Assembly: GCF_001427105.1 (NCBI RefSeq)
Contig: NZ_LMGI01000002.1
Location: 186,001-250,000 of the forward strand
Length of the DNA stretch: 64,000 nt
Source: Sphingopyxis sp. Root154
GTDB lineage: Bacteria; Pseudomonadota; Alphaproteobacteria; Sphingomonadales; Sphingomonadaceae
Direction: 5' to 3'
The notes below the pieces were generated by a model, which saw nothing but the letters and a program-made list of their open reading frames with translations, was not told the origin of the DNA and did not search any database. A program made the translations under genes and the position numbers. Shown here in pieces: positions 1 through 8,907 of this stretch (position 1 is its first letter; the number at the start of each line of letters is the position of its first letter).

Positions 1-163
1 CGGGCGCGCGAGGCCATGGGTGACAAAGAGGTTACGCCCCTATGACAATAATGTGACAGCGACAAGGACGCTTCATCGCAGCCGCACTTTCCGTAAACGT
101 CAATTCGATTGCAAAATGAAACGCGGTGCGTAATCTACCCATCAAACATAGTCGGGAGACAGG

Positions 164-1705
164 ATGATGGCAGGCACGGCGACGACGGCACGCCCCGCGG
201 ACGCGAAAGCTGCACCGGTCGATCAGGATGTGCTGATCGTCGGCGCGGGGATTTCGGGCATCGGCATGGCCGTGCATTTGCAGATGAATTCTCCAGACCG
301 CAGCTTCATCCTTGTCGAGCGCCGCGAACAGCTTGGCGGCACCTGGGATCTCTTCCGCTACCCGGGCATCCGATCGGACAGCGATATGCACACGCTCGGC
401 TTCGTCTTCGAACCGTGGAAGCATGAAAAATCGATCGCTGACGGCCCGTCGATCCTCGAATATCTCAATCGCATCGTCGACGAGCGCCATATCCGCGAGC
501 GCATCCGCCTCGACAGCAAGGTCGTCGGGGCCGACTGGGACAGCAATGCGGCGCGCTGGACGGTGACGATGGAGGACAGCAAGGGCACGAGGTCGACCAC
601 GACCGCGCGCTGGCTTTACCTCGGCTCGGGTTATTATGACTATGACGAGCCCTTCGACGCGCAATTCGCGGGCCGCGACGATTTTCAGGGCCAGATTATC
701 CACCCGCAATTCTGGCCGAAGAATCTCGACTACAAAGGCAAGAAAGTCGTCGTGATCGGATCGGGCGCGACCGCGGTGACCATCGTCCCGTCGCTAAAGG
801 AAGCCGCCCACGTCACGATGCTCCAGCGCACGCCGACCTGGTATTTCATCCGGCCCGCAAAGGACGGGTTCGCCAACTTCCTTCGCAAGTTCCTGCCCGA
901 GACGCTCGCGTACAAGATCACGCGGTTCAAGAATGTCCGGTTGCAGGACATCGCCTTCCGCCGCGCACGCGAGAAGCCCGAGAAGGTCAAGGAGTTCCTG
1001 ACAAAGAAGCTGCAGGAGAGCCTTGGCGACCGCTACGACGCCGAAGCCTTTACCCCGCCGTACAATCCGTGGGACCAGCGGCTCTGCCTCGTCCCCGACG
1101 CCGATTTCTTCGAGGCGATGAAGGCCGATAAGGCATCGGTCGTGACCGATCATATCGAGAAATTCGACGCGACCGGCATCGAGCTCAAATCGGGCAAGCA
1201 CCTCGACGCCGACATCATCGTCACCGCAACCGGCCTGAAGCTCGCGGTCGCGGGCAAGATTCCTGTGCGCGTCGATGGGGCGCCGGTCGATTGGCATGAC
1301 CATTTCTATTACAAGGCGTGCATGTTCTCGAACGTGCCGAACTTCTCGGCCGTGTTCGGTTATCTCAACGCGAGCTGGACGCTGCGCGCCGACATCGTGT
1401 CCGAATATGTCTGCCGCGTGCTCAACCATATGCGTGATACCGGGACCACGGTCGCGACCCCGGCGCTCGCCGACCCGTCGAGCCTCGAAGAGGAAAATGT
1501 CTTCGACTTCTCGTCAGGCTATATCCAGCGGTCGTTGCACATCATGCCGAAGAGCACGGTCGCGCTGCCTTGGCGCCTCAGCCAGAATTATGTCCAGGAC
1601 CGGATCGACATGCGCACCGGCGCGATTGCCGACGGGGTACTGACCTTCTCCAACGCGCAAGCGACAGTGGCATCGGCACCGGCGGAGCTTGAAGCCGCGG
1701 AATAA
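164..1705 (+). CDS. FAD-dependent Baeyer-Villiger-type monooxygenase
   Basis: Predicted NAD(P)H- and FAD-dependent monooxygenase of 513 aa that inserts oxygen into ketones or oxidises a heteroatom; the substrate cannot be told from sequence. A first Rossmann motif (GAGISG, residues 27-32) binds FAD. The Baeyer-Villiger fingerprint FxGxxxHxxxW is intact (F174, G176, H180, W184), and a second nucleotide motif (GSGATA, 199-204) follows. The N-terminal 20 residues before the first strand are Ala/Thr-rich and probably disordered. Two ATGs lie in tandem (164 and 167) behind GGGAGA at 154-159. The gene stands alone and converges on the DUF3008 gene 3 bases away. The family is firm; the EthA-like subgroup is an inference. 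Confidence 0.88.
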   Translation: MMAGTATTARPADAKAAPVDQDVLIVGAGISGIGMAVHLQMNSPDRSFILVERREQLGGTWDLFRYPGIRSDSDMHTLGFVFEPWKHEKSIADGPSILEYLNRIVDERHIRERIRLDSKVVGADWDSNAARWTVTMEDSKGTRSTTTARWLYLGSGYYDYDEPFDAQFAGRDDFQGQIIHPQFWPKNLDYKGKKVVVIGSGATAVTIVPSLKEAAHVTMLQRTPTWYFIRPAKDGFANFLRKFLPETLAYKITRFKNVRLQDIAFRRAREKPEKVKEFLTKKLQESLGDRYDAEAFTPPYNPWDQRLCLVPDADFFEAMKADKASVVTDHIEKFDATGIELKSGKHLDADIIVTATGLKLAVAGKIPVRVDGAPVDWHDHFYYKACMFSNVPNFSAVFGYLNASWTLRADIVSEYVCRVLNHMRDTGTTVATPALADPSSLEEENVFDFSSGYIQRSLHIMPKSTVALPWRLSQNYVQDRIDMRTGAIADGVLTFSNAQATVASAPAELEAAE

Positions 1706-1708
1706 GCC

Positions 1709-1891
1709 CTAGTCGACGTGTTCGGGCTTGCCCTTGGTTGAGCCCTTGGCGAAATCCTCGAGCTGCTTTTCGGTCATACTCTCGGCCATCTCTTTCGATG
1801 CATCTTTGAGTTTCGACCTGAGCGTATCACCGCGCTTTGCGCTAAGCGCGGCGCCGGCGGCTTTCTGCTGGGCTTTCGATTTGGCTGGCAT
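1709..1891 (-). CDS. DUF3008 family small basic protein
   Basis: A 60-residue Lys/Ala-rich protein that begins MPAKSKAQQKAAGAA, the typical opening of DUF3008 proteins, and ends in a Lys-Gly-rich tail. Function is unknown. It is the last gene of a minus-strand run (lipoprotein, SDR, DUF3008). Relatives often sit beside stress-type SDRs, so a general stress role is possible but only inferred. There is no signal peptide and no cysteine. Confidence 0.8.
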   Translation of the reverse strand: MPAKSKAQQKAAGAALSAKRGDTLRSKLKDASKEMAESMTEKQLEDFAKGSTKGKPEHVD

Positions 1892-1914
1892 GGCAATTCT
1901 CCTTGCCCGCCCCG

Positions 1915-2850
1915 CTAGCCATTAACGATCGTACCTCCGTTGGGATGCAGCACCTGACCCGACATATAGCTGCTGTCGTCGCAAGCGAGGAACAGGAAGC
2001 AGGGCGCAACTTCATTGGGCTCGCCCGGCCGTTTCATCGGTGTACTTTCACCGAAGGTCGCGACCTTCTCGGCGGGCGCGCCGCCGCGCGGGTTAAGCGG
2101 GGTCCAGATCGGACCTGGCGCAACACCGTTCACCCGAATGCCCTTGGCGACCAAATTTTCGCTGAGCGAGCGGGTGAAGGCGGTGATAGCGCCCTTGGTG
2201 GCGCTGTAGTCGAGCAGACCCTTTGCCCCCTGATACATGGTGACGCTGGTGCAATTGACGATCGCCGCGCCCTTTTTGAGATGCGGCAACGCCGCCTGCA
2301 CCAGATAGAACATCCCGAAAATATTGGTGGCGAAGGTGCGCTGCAGCTGGTCTTCGCTGATGTCCCGAATATCTGCGGCCGGATGCTGTTCGCCGGCGTT
2401 GTTGACGAGGATGTCGAGGCGGCCGAGCTTCTCAACTGTCTGTGCAACGATCTTTTCGCTCGCCTTTGCCTTGCCGACATCGGCCTTGATTATGATCGCG
2501 CGGCGCCCTTCGGCTTCGACGATCGCAGCGGTGTCGTCGGCATCCGCCTTGTTGTCGAGATAGACGATGGCGACGTCCGCGCCCTCGCGTGCGAATAGCG
2601 CGCAGACCGCGCGGCCGATCCCGCTGTCGCCGCCGGTGACGATTGCGACCTTGCCGTCGAGCCGGCCCGAGCCCGGATATCGCGGTTGCCATTTGGGGGC
2701 GCGGTCGAGATCGGCTTCGCGATCGGAAGGCGGCCTGGCGATCGTTTTGCCCGACCCGACTGCACGGCGCAATTTCGTCGCGGCGCTCCGCTTGCCCTTC
2801 TTTTCCTTTGCGCTTTCGCCAATCTTGCCGGCTCTGGGCTGCTTCGCCAT
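1915..2850 (-). CDS. SDR family oxidoreductase, YghA-like
   Basis: Short-chain dehydrogenase/reductase of 311 aa. A 65-residue basic N-terminal extension precedes the Rossmann fold, as in YghA and plant glucose/ribitol dehydrogenase homologues. Visible motifs are the cofactor loop TGGDSGIGRA, the structural NNAG, the catalytic YSATK and a C-terminal substrate loop. It probably uses NADP(H); the substrate is unknown. It starts 15 bases after the stop of the upstream lipoprotein gene and is followed after 23 bases by the DUF3008 gene, so the three may be cotranscribed. I looked for an EcfG-type stress promoter upstream and did not find a convincing one. Confidence 0.88.
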   Translation of the reverse strand: MAKQPRAGKIGESAKEKKGKRSAATKLRRAVGSGKTIARPPSDREADLDRAPKWQPRYPGSGRLDGKVAIVTGGDSGIGRAVCALFAREGADVAIVYLDNKADADDTAAIVEAEGRRAIIIKADVGKAKASEKIVAQTVEKLGRLDILVNNAGEQHPAADIRDISEDQLQRTFATNIFGMFYLVQAALPHLKKGAAIVNCTSVTMYQGAKGLLDYSATKGAITAFTRSLSENLVAKGIRVNGVAPGPIWTPLNPRGGAPAEKVATFGESTPMKRPGEPNEVAPCFLFLACDDSSYMSGQVLHPNGGTIVNG

Positions 2851-2865
2851 GGCCTTGTCCTTCGG

Positions 2866-3699
2866 TCAGTTGATGGGAAGGAAGTCGCGCGCATATTCGG
2901 CCTTCACGGCTTTTACGAGCGCACCCGTCACCGGCACGTTGATCTTGTAGCTTCCCTCGGCATAGGGGCCGACCTCATAGGGCGCGATCGCGATCGTCAT
3001 ACGGTCGAGGTAGCGCCCGTCCGACGAGCCGAGCCACACCGTTTGCGCCGACGCCGGCGGGCATTTGCCGAAGGGGCTGTCGGGCGCCTCGTCGGCCGTT
3101 ATCCCCTTCGCGGCCTTCGCGCGCTTGATGCCGGCGCAGAATGGCTCGCGGATCGCGGTGTCGAACGCCTCGCTGCTCTGAAACAGGTCGAGCGGCTTCA
3201 GCTGCTTGCGCCGGTTGCGGTCCCAGATCAGCGTGTCGAAGGTCTGCATGCCGTGCGCGCCGCCGGTATAGATCTCGATCTCGGCCGACAGGCTGAGGAA
3301 GCGCGGTGTGCTGGTCACACGTTGCCAAGTCTGACGATGGCTATGCGCGCGATAGGGATATTCGCCTTTCTCGGCGGCCGCCTCGTCGCGCTGCGCGGCG
3401 GCGATCAACGCCTCACGCTTCGCCTCCCGGTCGCTGTCGAGCGCCTTGGCGAGTTCGGGAATCTGGGCGGCTTCCTGAGGATAAGCGTAACCGAACTCGA
3501 TCAGGTCGTTGCTCTCGCTGACGTTCGACGCGGGCGCATCTTTCGCCGCTTCGTCGGCGGCGGCACCGGATGGCGCGCCGGGCACGGAAGCCGCGGCCAC
3601 TTTTTCCGCCTTCGTCGGCGCGTCGTCGGAACAGCCCGCCAGCAGCAGCGCGCCGGCAAGAATCGAAGTGGCATTTCGCCAGGGTGCGTCGGTCGTCAT
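2866..3699 (-). CDS. PdaC/RsiV-like (DUF4163/DUF3298) lipoprotein
   Basis: Predicted lipoprotein of 277 aa. After an N-terminal hydrophobic stretch the lipobox LLAGC ends the signal peptide, followed by an Ala/Asp-rich linker. The globular part carries the YTGGAHG motif seen in DUF4163 (PdaC/SigV) and DUF3298 (RsiV-like) domains. Family members bind cell-wall or small-molecule ligands; the function here is not known. The reading frame is open far upstream into the divergent peptidase gene. The ATG at 3697-3699 is chosen because it gives a proper lipoprotein signal. It leads the minus-strand trio and is divergent from the M17 peptidase, whose start is 54 bases away. Confidence 0.75.
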   Translation of the reverse strand: MTTDAPWRNATSILAGALLLAGCSDDAPTKAEKVAAASVPGAPSGAAADEAAKDAPASNVSESNDLIEFGYAYPQEAAQIPELAKALDSDREAKREALIAAAQRDEAAAEKGEYPYRAHSHRQTWQRVTSTPRFLSLSAEIEIYTGGAHGMQTFDTLIWDRNRRKQLKPLDLFQSSEAFDTAIREPFCAGIKRAKAAKGITADEAPDSPFGKCPPASAQTVWLGSSDGRYLDRMTIAIAPYEVGPYAEGSYKINVPVTGALVKAVKAEYARDFLPIN

Positions 3700-3753
3700 G
3701 CAGACATAACGCCGGGAATCGACAAAATATCCCGAGCGGCCTAGCACGGCCCG

Positions 3754-5157
3754 ATGACCGACTATTCCGATCTGATCCAGCCCGACAAAGGGCAGGACGC
3801 ACGCCCGATCCACCTCGTCGACAAGAAGGGCTATGACGAATGGCTGAAGGGCCGCAGCGCACGCGAACGCGCGCATCTTGCCGCGGTCGGCTTCAAGCCC
3901 GATGCCTTTGTCCACGCGATCCTGCCGGGGGACGATCCCGAAAAATGGGCGGTCGTCACCACGGTCGCGAAGGTTGACAGCCTGTCGGCCTGGTGCCTCG
4001 CCAAGCTGGGGCAAATACTGCCCGAAGGCCGCTATCGCCTCGAAGGTCAGCAGCCAGGCAAGGCGCTGTTCGGTTGGATGAGCGCGCAATATCGCTTCGA
4101 CATCTATAAATCGAACGCGCCCGCCAAGGGCCCGCGTGTGCTGTTGACGAGCGATGTCGGCGCGATCGCGCCGATGGTCGCCGAAATGCGCGCGACCGCG
4201 CTCGTCCGCGATCTGGTCAACACACCCGCCGCGGACATGGGGCCGGCCGCGATCGAAAAGGCGGCCGAACGCATCGCGAAGGCGCATGGCGGCAAGCTGA
4301 CCGTCACCAAGGGCGAGGCGCTCGAACAGGGTTATCCGATGATCCACGCGGTCGGGCGCGCGGCGGCAAAGCATCACGCGCCGCGCCTGATCGAGATCGA
4401 GTGGGGCAAGGACGACCACCCGCGCATCGCACTGGTCGGCAAAGGAATCAGCTTCGACAGCGGCGGGCTCGACATCAAGCCCGCGGCGGGCATGCGGCTG
4501 ATGAAAAAGGATATGGGCGGTGCCGCGCATGTGCTCGCGCTCGCCGAGCTGGTGATGGCGAGCGGGCTGCCGGTGCGGCTTCATTGCCTTGTCGCAGCGG
4601 CCGAAAATGCGATCTCCGCCGATGCGTTCCGTCCCGGCGATGTACTGAAGAGCCGCCTCGGGCTGACGGTCGAGATCGGCAACACCGACGCCGAGGGACG
4701 GTTGGTTCTGGGCGACGCACTCGCAAAGGCCGGCGAGGGCAAACCCGAGTTGATCGTCGATTTCGCGACGCTGACCGGAGCAGCGCGGGTCGCGCTCGGC
4801 CCCGACCTGCCGCCGCTCTATTCCAATGACGATGCGCTGGCCGATGCGATGCTCAGCGGCGGGCTCGACCGCGACGACCCCTTGTGGCGCATGCCGCTGT
4901 GGGACGGCTACGCCGACCTGCTCGAAACCGACATCGCCGACCTCGGGAACGCGGGCAGTTCGCCCTTTGCCGGATCGATCACGGCTGCGCTATTCTTGAA
5001 GCGCTTCGTCCCCGATGGCACCCTATGGGCGCACCTCGACACCTTCGCCTGGCGTCCTTCGGCGAAGCCGGGGCGTCCGAAAGGCGGCGCCGCGCTGGGC
5101 CTCCGCGCGGCGTGGGCGATGCTCCAGTCGCGCTACGACCGACGCGGGAAAAACTGA
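3754..5157 (+). CDS. Leucyl aminopeptidase family protein (M17)
   Basis: Dinuclear metal aminopeptidase of 467 aa that removes N-terminal residues from peptides in the cytoplasm. The catalytic core is intact: the VGKGISFDSGG segment with K230 and D235, the KKDMGGAAH segment, and the M17 signature NTDAEGRL (N310 to L317) with D312, E314 and R316. The N-terminal third is divergent, as is usual for the PepB-like branch. It is followed by an NlpC/P60 hydrolase gene after 85 bases, and the two may act together on peptides from murein turnover; that link is inferred. Confidence 0.9.
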   Translation: MTDYSDLIQPDKGQDARPIHLVDKKGYDEWLKGRSARERAHLAAVGFKPDAFVHAILPGDDPEKWAVVTTVAKVDSLSAWCLAKLGQILPEGRYRLEGQQPGKALFGWMSAQYRFDIYKSNAPAKGPRVLLTSDVGAIAPMVAEMRATALVRDLVNTPAADMGPAAIEKAAERIAKAHGGKLTVTKGEALEQGYPMIHAVGRAAAKHHAPRLIEIEWGKDDHPRIALVGKGISFDSGGLDIKPAAGMRLMKKDMGGAAHVLALAELVMASGLPVRLHCLVAAAENAISADAFRPGDVLKSRLGLTVEIGNTDAEGRLVLGDALAKAGEGKPELIVDFATLTGAARVALGPDLPPLYSNDDALADAMLSGGLDRDDPLWRMPLWDGYADLLETDIADLGNAGSSPFAGSITAALFLKRFVPDGTLWAHLDTFAWRPSAKPGRPKGGAALGLRAAWAMLQSRYDRRGKN

Positions 5158-5242
5158 ACATTCTTGATAAAGAGGGGCCTGCTGGTCTAATGGCGCGCGA
5201 TTGTCCGCAGCACGCGGATGTCGGGTTTACACGGGACGGCAA

Positions 5243-6187
5243 GTGACAGCAGAAAGTGGCGATAATTCAGCGGCCAATCGCGTGCGCATGGGGCGGCCCG
5301 GCGCCGCGGGCGCGGGCCGCGATCGCTTTGGTCTGACCGGTACGTCGCAGAGCTTCGATCCGCGCGTCGTCGCGATCCGTCCCGACCTGGCCGATATCGC
5401 GGTCGCGGGAACGCATTTCGCGCCGCATTATGCCGCGCCGATGATGCGTAGCGGCGTGCTGCCCGCCGCGTCGCTGCGCGCGTCGCCGTCGGTCGACGCC
5501 GACCAGACGAGCGAGCTGCTGTTCGGCGAAGGCTTTGCCCTGCTCGACCTCACCGGCGGCTGGGCCTGGGGCTATTGTCTCGCCGACCATTATATCGGCT
5601 ATCTCGCCGCCGAAGCGCTCGCCGCGCCGATCGCGCCGACGCACCGCGTGGAGATGATCGAGGCAATGCTGCACAGCGCGCCCGATGCCGCAAGCGGCGG
5701 CCCCGCCGTCCTGCCGCGCGGCGCGCTGGTGATGGGCGAGCCCGAGGGCGAATGGCTCGCGACGTCGCACGGCTATCTGCCGCTGGCGTCGCTCGTCGAA
5801 GTCGGCACAGAGGATAACGACCCCGCCGAACTCGCCGAACAGATGATCGGCACGCCCTATGTCTGGGGCGGTCGCACCGCGAAAGGCATCGACTGTTCGG
5901 GCCTCGTCCAGCTCGTATGGGCTGCCGCGGGGATCCAGCTGCCGCGCGACAGCGACCTCCAGCTCGCGGCGCTCGGCCCCGACAAGGATGTCGATCCGGC
6001 GGCGCTCGCGCGCGGCGACCTCGTGTTTTTCCCCGGCCACGTCGGCATCATGGCCGACAGCCAGACGATCATTCACGCCAGCCGACGATGGATGGCGGTG
6101 AACAGCGAACCGCTGGCCGACGTCATCGCGCGTTCGGCCGCAAAGGATCATGATCCGCCGGTGAGCGGATATAAAAGACTGCGATAA
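5243..6187 (+). CDS. NlpC/P60 family cell-wall hydrolase
   Basis: Predicted gamma-D-glutamyl endopeptidase of 314 aa acting on stem peptides. The C-terminal NlpC/P60 domain has C218 (in DCSGLVQ), H266 (in GHVGIM) and H278 (in IIHAS) as a plausible catalytic triad. The N-terminal 190 residues look like bacterial SH3 modules. No clear signal peptide is seen, so export or a cytoplasmic role in muropeptide trimming is open. The GTG at 5243 follows a GGGACGG ribosome-binding-like stretch and is preferred over the ATG at 5201; an ATG at 5288 is also possible. The gene runs almost directly into argC. Confidence 0.85.
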   Translation: MTAESGDNSAANRVRMGRPGAAGAGRDRFGLTGTSQSFDPRVVAIRPDLADIAVAGTHFAPHYAAPMMRSGVLPAASLRASPSVDADQTSELLFGEGFALLDLTGGWAWGYCLADHYIGYLAAEALAAPIAPTHRVEMIEAMLHSAPDAASGGPAVLPRGALVMGEPEGEWLATSHGYLPLASLVEVGTEDNDPAELAEQMIGTPYVWGGRTAKGIDCSGLVQLVWAAAGIQLPRDSDLQLAALGPDKDVDPAALARGDLVFFPGHVGIMADSQTIIHASRRWMAVNSEPLADVIARSAAKDHDPPVSGYKRLR

Positions 6188-6190
6188 CAT

Positions 6191-7117
6191 ATGACGAAAA
6201 CGGTTTTCATCGACGGCGCGGCGGGTACGACGGGCCTCGAAATCGCCGAGCGCCTTGCGGGTCGGGACGAGTTCACGCTGATCACGCTCGACGATGCGCG
6301 CCGCAAGGATGCCGCGGCGCGGGGCGAGGCGCTGAACGACGCCGATTTCGTCGTCCTCTGTCTTCCCGACGATGCGGCGCGCGAGGCGGTCGCGATGATC
6401 GGCAATGATCGCACCCGGGTCATCGACGCGTCGACCGCGCATCGTGTCGCACCGGGGTGGGTCTATGGCTTCCCCGAAGTCAGCGGGCACGACGCTGTCG
6501 CCGAAGCCGCGCGCGTGTCCAACCCGGGCTGCTATTCGACGGGCTTCATCGCGCTGGTCGCTCCGCTCGTGCAGGCGGGCCTGATTCCCGCCGACTGGCC
6601 CTATATCTGCCACGCGGTCAGCGGCTATTCGGGCGGCGGCAAGGCGCTGATCGAGCGCTTCGAACAAGACCCCGACATCGCATGGCGCGGCTATGCGCTG
6701 GCGCTGGGCCACAAGCATGTGCCCGAAATGCAGGCGCGGTGCGGCCTTGCGATCGGCCCGCTTTTTTCGCCCGCCGTGATCGCGGCGCATCGTGGAATGG
6801 TGGTCGAGGTTCCGTTGCCGCTGAATGCCATGCCCGGTGCTGCATCGCCCGACGCGCTGCGCGCGGCGCTTGCCGAATTCTATGGCGCGAGCCCGATCGT
6901 CGTCATGGGCGAGAAGCCGGCGGACGGCGAAATGCTCCTCCGCGCGTCCGATGCGGGCGATGACCGGATCGAGCTGTTCGTCTTTGCCAATAACGATGCC
7001 AGCCAGGCGCGCCTCGTCGCGCGGCTCGACAATCTGGGCAAGGGCGCGAGTGGCGCGTGCGTCCAGAATCTCAACATCATGGCGGGATTACCCGAAACCG
7101 CGGGGCTGCGAATCTAG
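6191..7117 (+). CDS. argC: N-acetyl-gamma-glutamyl-phosphate reductase (short type)
   Basis: Catalyses NADPH-dependent reduction of N-acetyl-glutamyl phosphate to the semialdehyde, the third step of arginine synthesis. At 308 aa it belongs to the shorter ArgC type. A glycine-rich NADP loop (GAAGTTG, residues 9-15) opens the protein, the catalytic cysteine is C114 in SNPGCYSTG, and GHKHVPEM lies in the second domain. It starts three bases after the NlpC/P60 stop, so the two genes are probably cotranscribed. No other arginine gene is in the window, which is normal for scattered arg genes. Confidence 0.93.
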   Translation: MTKTVFIDGAAGTTGLEIAERLAGRDEFTLITLDDARRKDAAARGEALNDADFVVLCLPDDAAREAVAMIGNDRTRVIDASTAHRVAPGWVYGFPEVSGHDAVAEAARVSNPGCYSTGFIALVAPLVQAGLIPADWPYICHAVSGYSGGGKALIERFEQDPDIAWRGYALALGHKHVPEMQARCGLAIGPLFSPAVIAAHRGMVVEVPLPLNAMPGAASPDALRAALAEFYGASPIVVMGEKPADGEMLLRASDAGDDRIELFVFANNDASQARLVARLDNLGKGASGACVQNLNIMAGLPETAGLRI

Positions 7118-7121
7118 TCGC

Positions 7122-7337
7122 TCAGTGCACCGTGTCGAGGATGTCCTCGATCGACAAATAGGTGATGAGCCGCTCGATCTGGCGCCAGCGCGCGAAATGG
7201 ACATGGTTGCCGAGCACGCGATACTGTTCGGCGCGCGCCGCGGCAGCAAAGCCCGCTTCTTCGCCATGCACGCTGATCAGCGCATGGGCATCCTCGACCG
7301 CGGCGCGGTCGGTGAGAAAGGGTGCTGGCAGGTGCAT
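7122..7337 (-). CDS. Small hypothetical protein
   Basis: A 71-residue acidic, mostly helical protein without signal peptide or membrane segment. The ATG has no strong ribosome-binding site. It converges on argC with four bases between the stops. It resembles short, uncharacterised sphingomonad proteins of about 70-80 residues rich in Ala, Glu and Trp-Arg, but I do not recognise a named family with confidence. That it is a gene at all rests on the position and the sensible composition. Confidence 0.5.
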   Translation of the reverse strand: MHLPAPFLTDRAAVEDAHALISVHGEEAGFAAAARAEQYRVLGNHVHFARWRQIERLITYLSIEDILDTVH

Positions 7338-7511
7338 CGAATTCCTGGTCCGTTTTAGGGTGAGCGCCCTCCTACGCCTCGCCCCTCACCGCGCCGTTCC
7401 CAACCGTGATGAACAATTGGGTAAGGTTAATTCAAAAGCCCCGACGGTTAACCCTTCGCGTGCCGATTCAAGCCCCTTTGACGCCGCGCTTTGCCCGTGT
7501 AGACAGGCGCC

Positions 7512-8855
7512 ATGCGCAAGATCCTGAAATATGCCGCCCTCGCCCTGTTGCTGCTGCTGATCGTCGGCGGCATCACATTATACGTCATGTCGCGACCCGA
7601 TGTGGCGCGCTTCTCGACCGCCGAGCTCAGCGGGCGCGTGCCGGTGATGGCATCGCAAAAGACCGAGAGCTTCCCGACGGTGAATGTGCCCGAGGCGACG
7701 AGCTGGCCCGCGGGCCAGGCGCCGCGCGCCGCGCAGGGGCTGGCGGTGGCGCGCTTTGCCGAAGGGCTCGACCATCCGCGCACGATGCTGGTGCTTCCGA
7801 ACGGCGACATATTGGTGGCGGAATCGCAGAGCCCGCCGCGCAAGGATGGCGGCGTGCAGGGCGCGGTCATGAAGAATCTGATGGGCAAGGGCGGCACGGG
7901 CCGGAAACCGTCGGCGAACCGTATCTCGCTGCTCCGCGATGCCGATGGCGACGGCAAGGCCGAGGTCAAGACCGCTTACATCACGGGGCTCAATTCGCCT
8001 TACGGCATGGCGCTCGTCGGCAGCACGCTCTATGTCGCGAACACCGACGCGCTGCTCGCTTTCCCCTATGTGGCGGGCGAAACGAAGATGAGCGGCAAGC
8101 CGGCCAAGCTCGTCGACCTGCCCGCGAAGGGCACCAACCGCCATTGGACCAAGAGCCTCGCGGTTGCACCTAACGGATGGCTCTACATCGGCGTCGGCGC
8201 CGACTCGAATATCGGCGAAGCGGGCATGAACCGCGAGTTCCGCCGCGCCAGCGTGCTCGAGGTGCGGCCCGAGAACAAATATATGCGCACCTTCGCTGCG
8301 GGCATCCGGAACCCGGTGGGCCTCAATTTCTATCCCGGCAGCGACCGGCTGTGGACCGTCGTCAACGAGCGCGACATGCTCGGCAGCGACCTCGTTCCCG
8401 ACTATCTGAGCGACGTCACCGAAGGCGATTTCTATGGCTGGCCCTGGTATTATTGGGGCGGTTACGTCGATCCGCGTGTCGAGCCCGAGGCCGAGGATCG
8501 CCGCCAATATGTCAAGCGCCCCGAATATGGGCTGGGAGCACATACCGCGCCGCTGGGCTTCACTTTCACCCAGGGTCTCGACCTTGGCGATCGCTGGGCG
8601 AACGGCGCGCTGATCGCGCTGCACGGGTCGTGGAACCGCGAGCCCGTCGCGGGTTACAGCGTCGTGTTCGTCAAGTTCGGTGCCAACGGCAAGCCGGTCG
8701 ACGCGCTGCCCGTCACGCTGCTCGACCAGTTCCTTGGCAAGGACGGCAAGACCACCCGCGGCCGCCCGGCCGATGTGAAAGTCGCGAAGGACGGCAGCGC
8801 GCTGGTCGCCGACGATACTGGCGGCGTGATCTGGCGGGTCGCGAAGGCCGGATAA
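7512..8855 (+). CDS. PQQ-dependent sugar dehydrogenase family protein, membrane anchored
   Basis: A 447-residue beta-propeller enzyme of the soluble glucose / L-sorbosone dehydrogenase family, which oxidises sugars or aldoses in the periplasm with pyrroloquinoline quinone. An N-terminal membrane helix (residues about 6-27) anchors it. Family hallmarks include FAEGLDHPRTMLVLPNGD, the calcium-loop-like DADGDGKAE, the GIRNPVGL segment and the C-terminal PADVKVAKDGSALVADD. No PQQ synthesis gene is nearby, so cofactor supply is unknown. The gene ends in a strong two-way terminator. Confidence 0.85.
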   Translation: MRKILKYAALALLLLLIVGGITLYVMSRPDVARFSTAELSGRVPVMASQKTESFPTVNVPEATSWPAGQAPRAAQGLAVARFAEGLDHPRTMLVLPNGDILVAESQSPPRKDGGVQGAVMKNLMGKGGTGRKPSANRISLLRDADGDGKAEVKTAYITGLNSPYGMALVGSTLYVANTDALLAFPYVAGETKMSGKPAKLVDLPAKGTNRHWTKSLAVAPNGWLYIGVGADSNIGEAGMNREFRRASVLEVRPENKYMRTFAAGIRNPVGLNFYPGSDRLWTVVNERDMLGSDLVPDYLSDVTEGDFYGWPWYYWGGYVDPRVEPEAEDRRQYVKRPEYGLGAHTAPLGFTFTQGLDLGDRWANGALIALHGSWNREPVAGYSVVFVKFGANGKPVDALPVTLLDQFLGKDGKTTRGRPADVKVAKDGSALVADDTGGVIWRVAKAG

Positions 8856-8856
8856 G

Positions 8857-8885
8857 AAAAGGCCCCGCAAGCGCGGGGCCTTTTT
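8857..8885. terminator. Bidirectional Rho-independent terminator
   Basis: The arms GGCCCCGC and GCGGGGCC (8861-8868 and 8873-8880) form a perfect 8-bp stem around AAGC, with AAAA on the left and TTTTT on the right. It therefore works for both the sugar dehydrogenase gene and the converging dnaN. Confidence 0.9.
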
Positions 8886-8907
8886 CGTTTCGGGCTTTAG
8901 CGGGTGA

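Noticed and set aside
1..163. Promoter or partial gene at the left edge
   Set aside because: A weak TTGCAA/TAATCT pair exists, but nothing convincing; no gene start or end can be defined.
3700..3753. EcfG general-stress promoter upstream of the SDR group
   Set aside because: Only GGGAT-N17-CGTT is seen; the GGAAC element is missing.
7400..7480. GGTTAA repeats before the sugar dehydrogenase as a CtrA site
   Set aside because: The two TTAA halves are 17 bases apart, not the 7 required.
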